Origin: Chrysophaeum taylorii
Lineage: Eukaryota; Sar; Pelagophyceae; Pelagomonadales; Pelagomonadaceae
Assembly: GCA_029834535.1 (NCBI GenBank)
Contig: JAQMWT010000671.1
Span: forward strand, 1 to 64,000
Direction of reading: 5' to 3'
DNA length: 64,000 nt
Below are positions 33,153 through 42,360 of the stretch, piece after piece (position 1 is the stretch's first letter; the number at the start of each line of letters is the position of its first letter). A model generated the notes under the pieces. That model was not told the DNA's origin. It saw nothing but the letters and a program-made list of their open reading frames with translations, and ran no database searches. Position numbers and translations under genes: made by a program.

Positions 33153-34136
33153 ATGCTCGGACTCGTCATCATCCTAACAACGCCCGTCGTCCTCGCGTCG
33201 CCTTGTACGACGACGACGAAAGCGGCCGACCAAGGCGTCTTGGATATTTTGGTGGGGACCCACGAGGAGGAGGCCGCCGCGCTTCTCGAGATCGAGGAAT
33301 TCGAGCGCGCGCCGGAGACAGCCCTCAAGTTCGACAATGATGGCCTCCTCAAAGTGCGGTTCGTCGAAGGACTCAAAGCTCTTCGAGCTGAGGTCGTCGT
33401 GACGGGCGACGCCGACGTCCGCGTCGCCGTGCGCGACACCATCCACATCCAGGGAACCGGACCCGTGCGAGCGAGGCTCGACCTGCCCGGAGCATCGCCG
33501 GAATGTCGGGCGATCGCCGCTTCCGCGACGGCGCACACCATCCGCTTCGCCCCCGACGCCTCGTGGGGACCCCCGACCATCACCGTGCGCTCCTCGCCGA
33601 CCGGGGGTTTCCCCGTAGTCGTAGAGGCGGGCAGGGGCACCTACGGCCTCGATCGCGTCGAGGTTTGGGGCTGGGGAACTCCGACGAGACTAAAAGTCGG
33701 AAACTTTTCCAGCTTCGCCCCGAACGTTGTCGTCTTCCTTGGCGGCGACCATCGCCTCGACTGGACCACAACCTTCCCCTTCCCCGCCTTCCACCCGGCC
33801 GCCCTCGACCTCGTCGACAAAAATCTCACCGACGGCCCGCACGCCGCGACCAAAGGCGACGTCCTCGTCGGGTCCGACGTCTGGGTTGGCTACGGCGCGA
33901 CCCTCCTCTCCGGCGTCACCATCGGCCACGGCGCCGTCGTGGGGGCGAGGGCCGTCGTCGCGAAGGATGTCCCGCCATACGCCGTCGTCGTCGGTAACCC
34001 CGCGCGCGTCGTCAAGTTTAGATTCGACAACGCCACAAGACGGTCACTCCTCGACCAAAAATGGTGGGACTGGCCAGACAACCAAATCATCCATCACTTC
34101 CCCACCCTCCTCGCAAAACCACGGGCTTTCTTCTGA
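33153..34136 (+). CDS. Hexapeptide-repeat (left-handed beta-helix) acyltransferase, secreted or membrane-anchored
   Basis: A 327-residue protein. The N-terminus MLGLVIILTTPVVLASP looks like a signal peptide. Residues 25-180 are of unknown fold. The C-terminal half matches the xenobiotic/NodL-type O-acetyltransferase family: FLGGDHRLDWTTTFPF (about residues 195-212, His as likely catalytic base), then VGSDVWVGYGATLLSGVTIG, GAVVGARAVVAKDVPPYAVV and GNPARVVKFRF. These enzymes move an acetyl group from acetyl-CoA to sugars or antibiotics and form trimers. A long extra N-terminal domain with a signal peptide is unusual for the family. The family is of bacterial type, so bacterial origin is possible but unproven. 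The gene is divergent from CDC73. Confidence 0.85.
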   Translation: MLGLVIILTTPVVLASPCTTTTKAADQGVLDILVGTHEEEAAALLEIEEFERAPETALKFDNDGLLKVRFVEGLKALRAEVVVTGDADVRVAVRDTIHIQGTGPVRARLDLPGASPECRAIAASATAHTIRFAPDASWGPPTITVRSSPTGGFPVVVEAGRGTYGLDRVEVWGWGTPTRLKVGNFSSFAPNVVVFLGGDHRLDWTTTFPFPAFHPAALDLVDKNLTDGPHAATKGDVLVGSDVWVGYGATLLSGVTIGHGAVVGARAVVAKDVPPYAVVVGNPARVVKFRFDNATRRSLLDQKWWDWPDNQIIHHFPTLLAKPRAFF

Positions 34137-36341
34137 CTGATATATGGAAAAGACCACTCTTCGCGGGCGGGGCAGGCACCACCGGCGCCTAAGCGGGGAC
34201 AATGCCCGTGACCCGCCGGGGAGGAAGTTGCCGAGCAGAGAGCCAACCACGTAACCACTTCTTACAGGATATTTCTTTCTTTTTTTTTTTAGACGGCAAA
34301 ATAATAATGTACCCTCGCACGTCGTCGTCACGGATCCGGTACTGGCCACGTAGACACGATGATCGCGAAACTGGTCATTATAGCCATTGTTCGCAGAATC
34401 ACAAAGCGCGCAGGGAAAAGTACGCTCGGTCGGTTTTCGCGAAACTAACCGAGGTATATATACACCACCACGGGGATAGTGGGGGGGTCCGTTCGTTTAA
34501 ATTTCATGTGGCAGGGGAGTACGGGAACGCGGAGAATTTTGTTTGTGGAGAGGGCATCAGAGGCGGGCACCCAGAGGGTATCAATCCAAACACCCCGAGA
34601 GGTCTCTTGGGCGGAGGCGCCACCGAAGGAACGAATACTATGGAGAAACATTGAGTTTTGTTCACAGATAAGATCCCCTATGCATGACATATGTTGTGGG
34701 AAAAGGGAGTCTGGAGTAAATGTGACCCACCACGCAGAAAGCACGTTGCATGACTAGGACGAGACAAGGTCCTAACTAACGTACAAAATAGAGTAGTAGA
34801 GCAATTACGATTATAAAACTCATAATCGTGATCACTGGACATCGAGGGTTTCTTCGTTGCAGGTTGCAGGTCGTCTCGAGCCTTGAACAGCCCCCAGGTG
34901 CTAACACGATGGAATCTCGTACCAACACAATAGACGAGTTTTTTGTTCTACTCCGACAGCTTGCTTGTTACACGACGAGTATGAGTTTGACATCGGTGTC
35001 CCGCGATGAGGGATATACCGACGTGAGGATCTAAAGGATGAGCCCCGTGGTAGTTGTGCCGATGCTTCAAGGCTATAGGCTTGGAGAGACCGCGGAACCA
35101 ACAAAATGATTGAGCAAAAAGAAACAGCGGGATGGCAACATTCGCGCAGGGGGAACGTAGGTTTCCTGTGCAGCGGGGGAGGTTCAAGCAACGGGGGAGT
35201 TTCAATGTCGAGGACGTCGGTTTGTGCGCGTGACGCAGGCTTAGAATTCTTTTGCCTGCCTGGGCAGCACGAGGATCAATTTTTGGACCTCATCAGGCTT
35301 CTTCCAAGAGAAGCGACATCTCGAGATTGTTGTCTTCATGGTGTCCATGGCGGCGTGCGTGAGGCCGCCAAAGCTACTAAAGTTAACAGCGTGGTGGAGA
35401 ATCTCAAAGAGGAGACCTTTCTTTCTTCGACGAGCCCCTAGAAGGTGGATAGGGAGTCGTGGTCATTGATGGTATTGGTCGCAATAATACAATTAAGGTC
35501 ATAAAAATGAGGTGGAGTAAAAGGAAGAAGACCGTGATGCCGTCGTTGATATCACGTGGGGATCCAGACGAACAAAAACGAGGAGGGCGCAGCCGGCGGC
35601 ATCGATGACGACCTGGCGATGAGATGAGTGCGGACACCATTCAACGTCGGAAAGAGGCCGACTACGAGAAGTGCGAAGACGACGCTCGGTTCCACACAGA
35701 AACCATGGGCAGTTCGAGCGCGTCGATCGACCTTGTTGTTTGTCCCCAGGGGGGCGCGCAGCTCCGCAGCCAAATTCGATATGACCTTATTATACGCTGC
35801 ATCGCATCGCACTTGGTCGACGATGCTTCGGAGCGCGCGCGCGCGCCACAATTTCGCCACTAGCGCTATAATAAGTCTTATCGCAAAGTTCAGAATAAAT
35901 CATGTGAGACGACCCGCGGCATGGCACCATAGGGGGTCGTCGAGAATCACGGGCACCAAAATTTACATAGTTCATCATCATCATCATGATCATCAGTCCG
36001 AGGTATGGTAGACTTCTACGTCGAAGAAGAAGAAGAAGAAGGAAGAAGAAGGAAGAAGAAGGAGGAGGAGGAGGAGGCGAGGCGAGACTGTTGAGAGGAA
36101 AGACACAAACACACACACTCATCACGTTTTCGAAGAAGGAAAAGAAAGCGAGGAGGAGAAGGAAGTTAAGTTGCCACCGGTCCAATCTCAAAAATTCGCA
36201 GGTTTGAGAGATGGAAGGAGATGGCAGCACTGTGAGATAAAGGAGGTCGAGAAATCTCGAAAAGAAAACATCGCGGGAGGACGACGAAAAGAAGGAGAGT
36301 AATCATCGATCTCGGTCAAGGTCGAAAGGAGAGGCAATCGT
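34137..36341. other. Intergenic stretch without supported genes
   Basis: ORFs of 65-150 codons occur on both strands, but none shows a recognisable domain or host-like codon pattern. The composition is more A/T-rich than the neighbouring genes. A GAA/GGA triplet tract (about 36020-36080) and a short CAT-type run (about 35970-35990) are present. No RNA gene was recognised. Confidence 0.5.
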
Positions 36342-38885
36342 CTAGTGGAAGAAGTCGGGGTCGGCCGGAGCGTCGGGAGGGGGTCTGGTGGCGGCCCAGT
36401 AGAGGAGGGCCGTCTTGGTGGTGCCGGGGTCGACCTCGGCGAGGGCATTGATGTTGTCGAAGGCAGTCTTGGCGTCGACGGTAGCTCGGATGCACTCGAC
36501 AAAGGCGAGCCAACTGTCTTCGCAGGAGTCGCGGTCGAGGTGGGCGTCGAGATATTTAAGGTCTTCGCGGATAAAGGTCGCGGGTTGGAGGACGAGTTCG
36601 GTAATGGGAGTGACCGGGAGCGTTTGGATGCCGTGGGAGAAGGCGGGGGAGGGACCGAACCACGTGGTAGAGCCCGTGGAGAGGGCCCCGAGGACTCCGA
36701 CGACCTTGTTGGAGGCGAAGGCCTTGGGGTAGATGGGCGTGCGTCGAGGCATGTGATAGTAGAGTTTCGAGGCGCGTATTTCCATCGCGAGGAGGACGCG
36801 GTTCCAATCGGCGAGCTCGACGTCGCCAAAGGCGAGGGCGAGGAGGTAGGCGCCGTAGTAGGCGTTGATCGCCTCGGTCGACGACTCCTGGGCCTTGCCC
36901 TGTCCCATGTAGAAAATGCCCGAGGCCCACGAGTGACCGTCGTAAAAGTCCTTGTGGCGCGCCCTCGGAAAGGCCTCGCGGTCGATGCCGGGTTCGAAAA
37001 AGGAAGCTCCCGAACCCGGGTTCGCGACGTCGTAGAGTAAGGCGAAGAGGGCGCGGCGGTACTTGGCGGCGAAGCCGGCGTCGAGCTTGACGGCGACGGC
37101 GGCCGCGTAGAGCATGTAGCCGTAGTGGAAGTGATGGTCGTTGTAATAGCCGTTGCCAAAGTCGGCGTCGTGGTCGTAGAGGCCGACCTTGGTGCAGAGG
37201 CCGCCGTAGGTCGCGTCGTACATGAGGGGGTCGACGTTTTTCGCTTCGAGCCACGTGTCGAGGATCGCGCGCATCTGATTGCTGGCCGACTCTAACGCTT
37301 TAGAGTGCTGGAGGTCCTCGGCGACGAGCGCGAGACCCGCGAGGCGAGCGCATTCCTTGCCGTTCCAGTACGCGTTCCCGAACCAGTCGTTGTAGGCGAT
37401 CCAGGCCGCCTTCTCGTCGGTCTCGCCCGGGGGTCTCGCGACGTCGATTTCGAGCTGCTCGACGAGGCGTTCGCGGACCTCGCGATCCCGGAGCTCGCGG
37501 TCGGGACGCCACGAAATCGACGTCAGATCTTCGCGCATCGTCCACCTCGCCCCCAAAACGGGGGTCGCCGCACCTTTGAGCCCTCCGCGGAAGTCGAGGG
37601 TCCCCGGCAACATGAAACCCACCGAGTCGTCGGCGACCATCGACTCGCGATGGTGCGCGAGAGCCAGCATCAGGAGCTTGGGCGTCTTGGTCTCCGAGTC
37701 GAGCGACAACGTCGAGCCCATGTAGGCGACCCGCCACGAGAACTCGACGTAACCGACCGTGGTCGTCCGGGACCTGTCGGCCGTGACCCGCGCAGCCCCG
37801 CTCGTCGGGTAGCTCTCGGCGTGCGCGTCGAGCAGCTCGCCGTCGGGCACCTTTAGGGTCGCGTTTCGCTCGTCGTCCGACTCGATTTTTTCGAAAGACG
37901 CACTTCCCGAGAGGCCAGACAAGTCCGGGACCAGCGCGACCCGCAAGATCCCCGTGAAAGGAGCCGCGCTCACGACCTTTTTTTCGGTCCACTTCAAGCT
38001 GACGGGCCGCGACGTGTAGACGCGCCAGAACTGACCGTTTCGGAGCTCGAGAGAAAAGCGTTCGGCGGGCCCCTGCGCGCCCACGGGGCCCGCGCAGCAC
38101 GGATGCACCACGAACCCGTGCTCGCGGTCCATCGGGCAGCACTCTCCCGACATCTTCGCCGAAACGCAGCTCGGGTACGCCTTGCACTCGCGAGGTCTCG
38201 AATCGTCGTCCTCCTCCGAATCGCCGACGACTCGGACGGCCGAGATCTCGAAGTCGGACGCGAGTTCGAAGGCCGCTTCCTCGACCATCACAGTCACGTA
38301 GGGCGACCCCCGCGCAAACAACGCGTCCATCGTACCCCCGCCGTTCCCCTCGAGCCGCATCGTCATGGTCAGGTCGTCGTACGTCATCACGTACCTTCGA
38401 GCCACGCCCTCGACCAGCGATATGCCGACGTCGCGCGACGCGCTTATGGTGAGAGACTTGTTGTCGGCCGAGAGGGCGCCGTACGACAGCGCGACCCCCT
38501 GCGAGGGGGTCACCGCGACAGCGTACGGGGTCTGCATCGCCGGCCCGAGCCCGTCGCCGTCGCTCGACGGTCCGCCCACCACCAGATTCGTCCACCAGGC
38601 TCCCGTCGGATACGGCCGCCGCACGTTCCCCCAGATCGACGTCGGCCGCAGCGGATGCTCGGCCGCCTCGAACGGCACCCAGGCCGCCGTGTCACCCTTG
38701 AGGTCTTGCGGCGGAGGGACACGCGCCCCGTGCGCGTAGGCCAAGTGACGACCCCAAGTTATGGTCCCCAAGAGCAGCCCCACGCCAAACGCCATCCCCA
38801 CGAACACGGCCGTCCCGCTCCGCGCCTTACGAGGCGACGCCGGCGAACTCCCGCCCTCCTCGACACACACACTCTGGTAGCACAT
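36342..38885 (-). CDS. GH81 endo-1,3-beta-glucanase, type II membrane-anchored
   Basis: An inverting glycosidase that cuts beta-1,3-glucan such as laminarin, chrysolaminarin or callose. The open frame begins at 38954, but its first 23 codons run through an Arg-rich CCT repeat. I prefer the next Met (MCYQSVCVEEGG), giving about 847 residues. A single membrane segment follows (AVFVGMAFGVGLLLGTITWG, residues 25-45). GH81 signatures are TGAWWTNLVVGG (N-terminal beta-sandwich), DFGNGYYNDHHFHYGYMLYA with the catalytic Asp in YNDHH, and GKAQESSTEAINAYYGAY with the two Glu spaced four apart, as known for the family's catalytic base. A Cys-rich insert near residue 250 (ECKAYPSCV, then CCPMD, then PCC) looks like an added disulfide-bonded loop. 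It could remodel cell-surface glucan or digest storage glucan. Confidence 0.92.
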   Translation of the reverse strand: MCYQSVCVEEGGSSPASPRKARSGTAVFVGMAFGVGLLLGTITWGRHLAYAHGARVPPPQDLKGDTAAWVPFEAAEHPLRPTSIWGNVRRPYPTGAWWTNLVVGGPSSDGDGLGPAMQTPYAVAVTPSQGVALSYGALSADNKSLTISASRDVGISLVEGVARRYVMTYDDLTMTMRLEGNGGGTMDALFARGSPYVTVMVEEAAFELASDFEISAVRVVGDSEEDDDSRPRECKAYPSCVSAKMSGECCPMDREHGFVVHPCCAGPVGAQGPAERFSLELRNGQFWRVYTSRPVSLKWTEKKVVSAAPFTGILRVALVPDLSGLSGSASFEKIESDDERNATLKVPDGELLDAHAESYPTSGAARVTADRSRTTTVGYVEFSWRVAYMGSTLSLDSETKTPKLLMLALAHHRESMVADDSVGFMLPGTLDFRGGLKGAATPVLGARWTMREDLTSISWRPDRELRDREVRERLVEQLEIDVARPPGETDEKAAWIAYNDWFGNAYWNGKECARLAGLALVAEDLQHSKALESASNQMRAILDTWLEAKNVDPLMYDATYGGLCTKVGLYDHDADFGNGYYNDHHFHYGYMLYAAAVAVKLDAGFAAKYRRALFALLYDVANPGSGASFFEPGIDREAFPRARHKDFYDGHSWASGIFYMGQGKAQESSTEAINAYYGAYLLALAFGDVELADWNRVLLAMEIRASKLYYHMPRRTPIYPKAFASNKVVGVLGALSTGSTTWFGPSPAFSHGIQTLPVTPITELVLQPATFIREDLKYLDAHLDRDSCEDSWLAFVECIRATVDAKTAFDNINALAEVDPGTTKTALLYWAATRPPPDAPADPDFFH

Positions 38886-38954
38886 CCTCCTCCTCCTCCT
38901 TCTAGCGCCTCGCCATTCCTTCGCCGACGTCACGAATATATGCTTCCAGTACAA

Positions 38955-41231
38955 CTAACGGCCGCCACGTCAATCTCAATTCGCGTTCGCATCCTCTTTT
39001 TTGGGATCACACCTTTTTTTTATGGCCCTTTTCCAACAACTCTGCGCGAATCCATCTCTATCTACTCTGCTGCATTTTCGTATCGCTACGGAGGTTCGGC
39101 CAGAATGTCATGTCGGTGTGTGAACGAGTCCCCCCGAGAGACAGACAGACAACCTGGGACGGACGGACACAGTGCCTTTGCTCTTGCCAGACGCGGACTG
39201 AACCGGCAGCCGCCTGTCGCGCTTGCCGATCTACTACAGGAAGGGCGAGGAGGGCACGCGCGCCGCCGGGCACGACGATGTATAGGCGCCGAGGCGAACG
39301 GACCAGCAGCGAGCACCGAGGAGCATAAAGAGGCGCCGTCCCGAGCAGATCTCTTGCATGATGTGATGTCGTCGTCGAAAAGCACCCGAGGCCTGCGTTG
39401 GCCGCCTGGACCAGACTCCGTTACGAAACTAGGGACTATTGACCGACCGAAACACCCGGAAATCAGGGGATTTGAAGAAATAGCGCGGGCTGACGCACAT
39501 TATTCCCGAGCCGGGGGCCCTGGCTGGCACGTTAAAGAGGTGGAGCAGTAAGCAAGAGCCTGGTGGATGGATGGCCTTAACGAGCCGGTTTCCATCGAAG
39601 AGGGAAGAGGAACGAGCTTCGTGTTGCAATCTTCTTTGACTTTTTTGTCATGCGCAATCACGTCATACAGGACATGCCTGTTGTTGTGGAGGTTGTCGCC
39701 GCCGCCGCCGCCGCTGTCGTCCTCTCGTCGAGATTAGGGAAAATTCCCTCGTGGTCTTTGCCGGAGTCGATTTGCTTTGTCTGTTTACAATAGCAAGGCG
39801 TGTCGAGGCCTAATCTTGCACCCCTTCTTGCCTTCTTTTATCTTCGTAGAATACTACCTTCCGGATTCTGGTATTTCTCGAGAGAAGTCGGAAGAAGAAA
39901 GAAACCCACTTTCCTTCTTCTTCTTCTTCTTCTTCTGCGAGATGAGATGAGATGAGGTTGCCCTCCCTGCCCTCGATGCCATTATTGACCATCATCCGCT
40001 GGTTTTTCGTGGCTGCAACGTCCACGGTCACACCGAACTTTTCTACCAACAGTTTCTGTCAGCTGTTGAGTTTGTGTTCTAATTCAAATATTTTTTTAGT
40101 AAGTAACCGTGTTGAGTTTCAAAAAATTGAAGGTGTGAGCTTATTCTTCGTTATTGTTGCGGTAAAACATAGAGAGTTGGCTTCGCCAGATCTGCCTGAT
40201 TTTCGTTTCCGTGCTGCTGCTTTCTTCATAGGGGGGCTCAACCCCCCAATTTGGACGAACGACGTTCGTGACGTCGTCAGGCCCTGAGGCGCGAGCAGCT
40301 GACGTGAGGAGAATGAAGAGGAGCCCAGTGTCCTTGGAACCTGGCGACAGATAGAGTGTTTCGGCTTCCTAGTGCCGGTAAGAGGAGGCGCCAGGCATGA
40401 CGCAGACATCGAAGGAGGTGTGCACGAGGGTCATGAGGCCAGCAGGCAGGCCGAAAAGTTTTCGAAGTTTTGTCGGGAGTGGCGATGACTTCATAGGAGA
40501 GATCTCTTCCTTTATTATTTCAGTTCGCAACGAATATGAAAGCCCGAGCTCGGGCTATTAAGCTGCCTGTATGAGCATGGGAAATAATAAATAGGCGGCG
40601 GCTCCGCCCGAGTCACTACTTTCTCACCACGACCGAAAACTTCGGCGAAGTTCGTTTAGACAGGCGGCGGATTGCTCAGTCACGGTTCGGCTTGGCGCGT
40701 CTTATTGCCCCTCCAAATCCACGCACTCCAGCTCTCCTGCCAATATCTGAGCTGCTTTTTTATCGGCGCCCCCTTTGATGAGTTCACCCTAACCCTGCGA
40801 TCGATAACCGTTGGTTGCGATGGAGGACGGGGCCTAACACGCTTGCTCCCTGCGGCGGCCCCGGCCGTCCCGGAGTGAGGCGGTGCCTGCTCGCCTCCCG
40901 GGCTGGCCGGTTAGCACCCGGAAAGTCCGCGCTGGGATGGGGTTCGCTCGGTTGGGCAGAACGCGACGGACAGGTCGATTGTTCGTGGACCAACACGTTT
41001 GCGGCCTGCGACGCTTTTGCACGACTTCGCACAAGACCGCGCGCAGTGGCGGTCCGTCACAACGAGTCCTCGTCCCTCGCCTCAGCCCCAACTGCGTGAT
41101 TTTCCTCTGTGATTCCGGACTGGCTCCTGTCGGTCCGGCCTGGCTCCCATGCTCGGGAGAGGTCTGAAGTTACTCCTAAACAAACCCCTCTTTGATTATT
41201 AAGTCGACATACATTACTAGCAAGGCTTGCA
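38955..41231. other. Intergenic stretch with one dispersed repeat
   Basis: No gene is supported. The open frames near 38103-39551 are mainly the shadow of the GH81 gene and its upstream region. A CTT triplet run lies at about 39914-39935 and a CCG-type run near 39695-39715. A dispersed repeat lies at 40790-40965. Nothing resembling a tRNA was found. Confidence 0.5.
40790..40965 (-). repeat. Dispersed repeat, copy 2 (inverted relative to copy 1)
   Basis: The reverse complement matches 23126-23285 over about 160 bp with moderate divergence. Shared blocks include CGTCCTCCATCGCAACC and GCCCGGGAGGCGA. The two copies are 17.5 kb apart in opposite orientation and lie outside genes, as expected for an interspersed element. 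Ends and target duplications could not be fixed. Confidence 0.7.
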
Positions 41232-42317
41232 ATGTCGAGGAAGAAGAATGGCCTCGCCGACAATTTGGCAGTCCCGAGCGAAGCACGCGTGATCGCGCTG
41301 GGGATCGAGGGGTCTGCCAACAAGGTAGGCGTGGGTATCGTGCGGTACGACAAGGGGGAGTACGATATCCTCGCGAATCCGAGGAAGACGTTCGTGACGC
41401 CGCCTGGCGAAGGGTTTCGTCCGCGCGAGACTGCGGACCATCACCGGCGCGAAGTGGTGCCCCTGGTGCGCGCGGCGCTGGCGGAGGCGAATTTGGGTCC
41501 CTCCGAGATTTCGTGCATCTGCTACACGCGCGGACCCGGGATGGGAGCGCCGCTGCGGACGTGCGCGGTGGTCGCGAGAACGTTAGCGCAACTATGGGAG
41601 GTGCCGCTGGTCGCCGTGAACCATTGCGTCGGTCATATCGAGATGGGCCGCGTCGTGACCAAGGTGTCGGACCCAGTGGTGTTGTACGTGTCGGGGGGGA
41701 ACACGCAGGTCATCGCGTACGCCGAAGGGAGGTACAGAATATTCGGGGAGACTATCGACATTGCCGTCGGGAATTGTCTCGACCGTTTCGCGAGGGTTAT
41801 CGGGCTCTCGAACGACCCCTCGCCGGGCTACAACATCGAGCAGCTCGCAAAGGGAGGAAAAAAATTTTTGGAGCTCCCGTACGTCGTCAAGGGCATGGAC
41901 GTTTCCTTCTCGGGACTTCTCAGTTTCGTGGAACAGCGCGCCAAGACGGCCGCCGACGATTACACGGCGGCCGACTTGTGCATGTCGCTCCAAGAGACCA
42001 TTTTTGCCATGCTCGTCGAGGTCACCGAGCGCGCGATGGCCCATTGCGGGAGGTCGGACGTCTTGCTCGTGGGGGGCGTCGGATGCAACGAGCGCCTCCA
42101 GCACATGATGATGATCATGGCTAGGGAGCGCGGCGGCGTGGTGTGCGCGATGGATCACCGGTACTGCGTCGACAACGGCGCCATGATCGCCCAGGCGGGC
42201 ATCTTTGCTTTCCAGCACGGTTACACCACCCCGGTTCATCAAGCCGACTGCAGCCAGCGCTTTCGGACCGACTCCGTCGACGTCATTTGGCGCCGCCGGC
42301 GGCGCCAGCAATCATAA
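41232..42317 (+). CDS. KAE1: tRNA N6-adenosine threonylcarbamoyltransferase, KAE1/OSGEP-like
   Basis: A 361-residue catalytic subunit of the KEOPS complex. It transfers the threonylcarbamoyl group from TC-AMP to A37 of ANN-decoding tRNAs. It has the TsaD/Kae1 metal-binding HxxxH in [12 protein letters not shown] (about residues 133-144), nucleotide-binding [13 protein letters not shown], and FSGLLSFVE. Its N-terminus ([18 protein letters not shown]) is typical of the cytosolic eukaryal/archaeal branch, and the length is normal for it. No plastid or mitochondrial presequence is seen, so it is the cytosolic KEOPS form and not the organellar OSGEPL1/Qri7. The gene is intronless and ends 43 bp from the end of the convergent ABC2 gene. 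Confidence 0.95.
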   Translation: MSRKKNGLADNLAVPSEARVIALGIEGSANKVGVGIVRYDKGEYDILANPRKTFVTPPGEGFRPRETADHHRREVVPLVRAALAEANLGPSEISCICYTRGPGMGAPLRTCAVVARTLAQLWEVPLVAVNHCVGHIEMGRVVTKVSDPVVLYVSGGNTQVIAYAEGRYRIFGETIDIAVGNCLDRFARVIGLSNDPSPGYNIEQLAKGGKKFLELPYVVKGMDVSFSGLLSFVEQRAKTAADDYTAADLCMSLQETIFAMLVEVTERAMAHCGRSDVLLVGGVGCNERLQHMMMIMARERGGVVCAMDHRYCVDNGAMIAQAGIFAFQHGYTTPVHQADCSQRFRTDSVDVIWRRRRRQQS

Positions 42318-42360
42318 TTTTTAATGGAGCGGCGCGCTCGGCGTCTTATTATCCATTCAT

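Noticed and set aside
38103-39551. 482-codon plus-strand ORF
   Set aside because: Its first half overlaps the GH81 gene in antisense, and the rest is Arg-rich with no domain.
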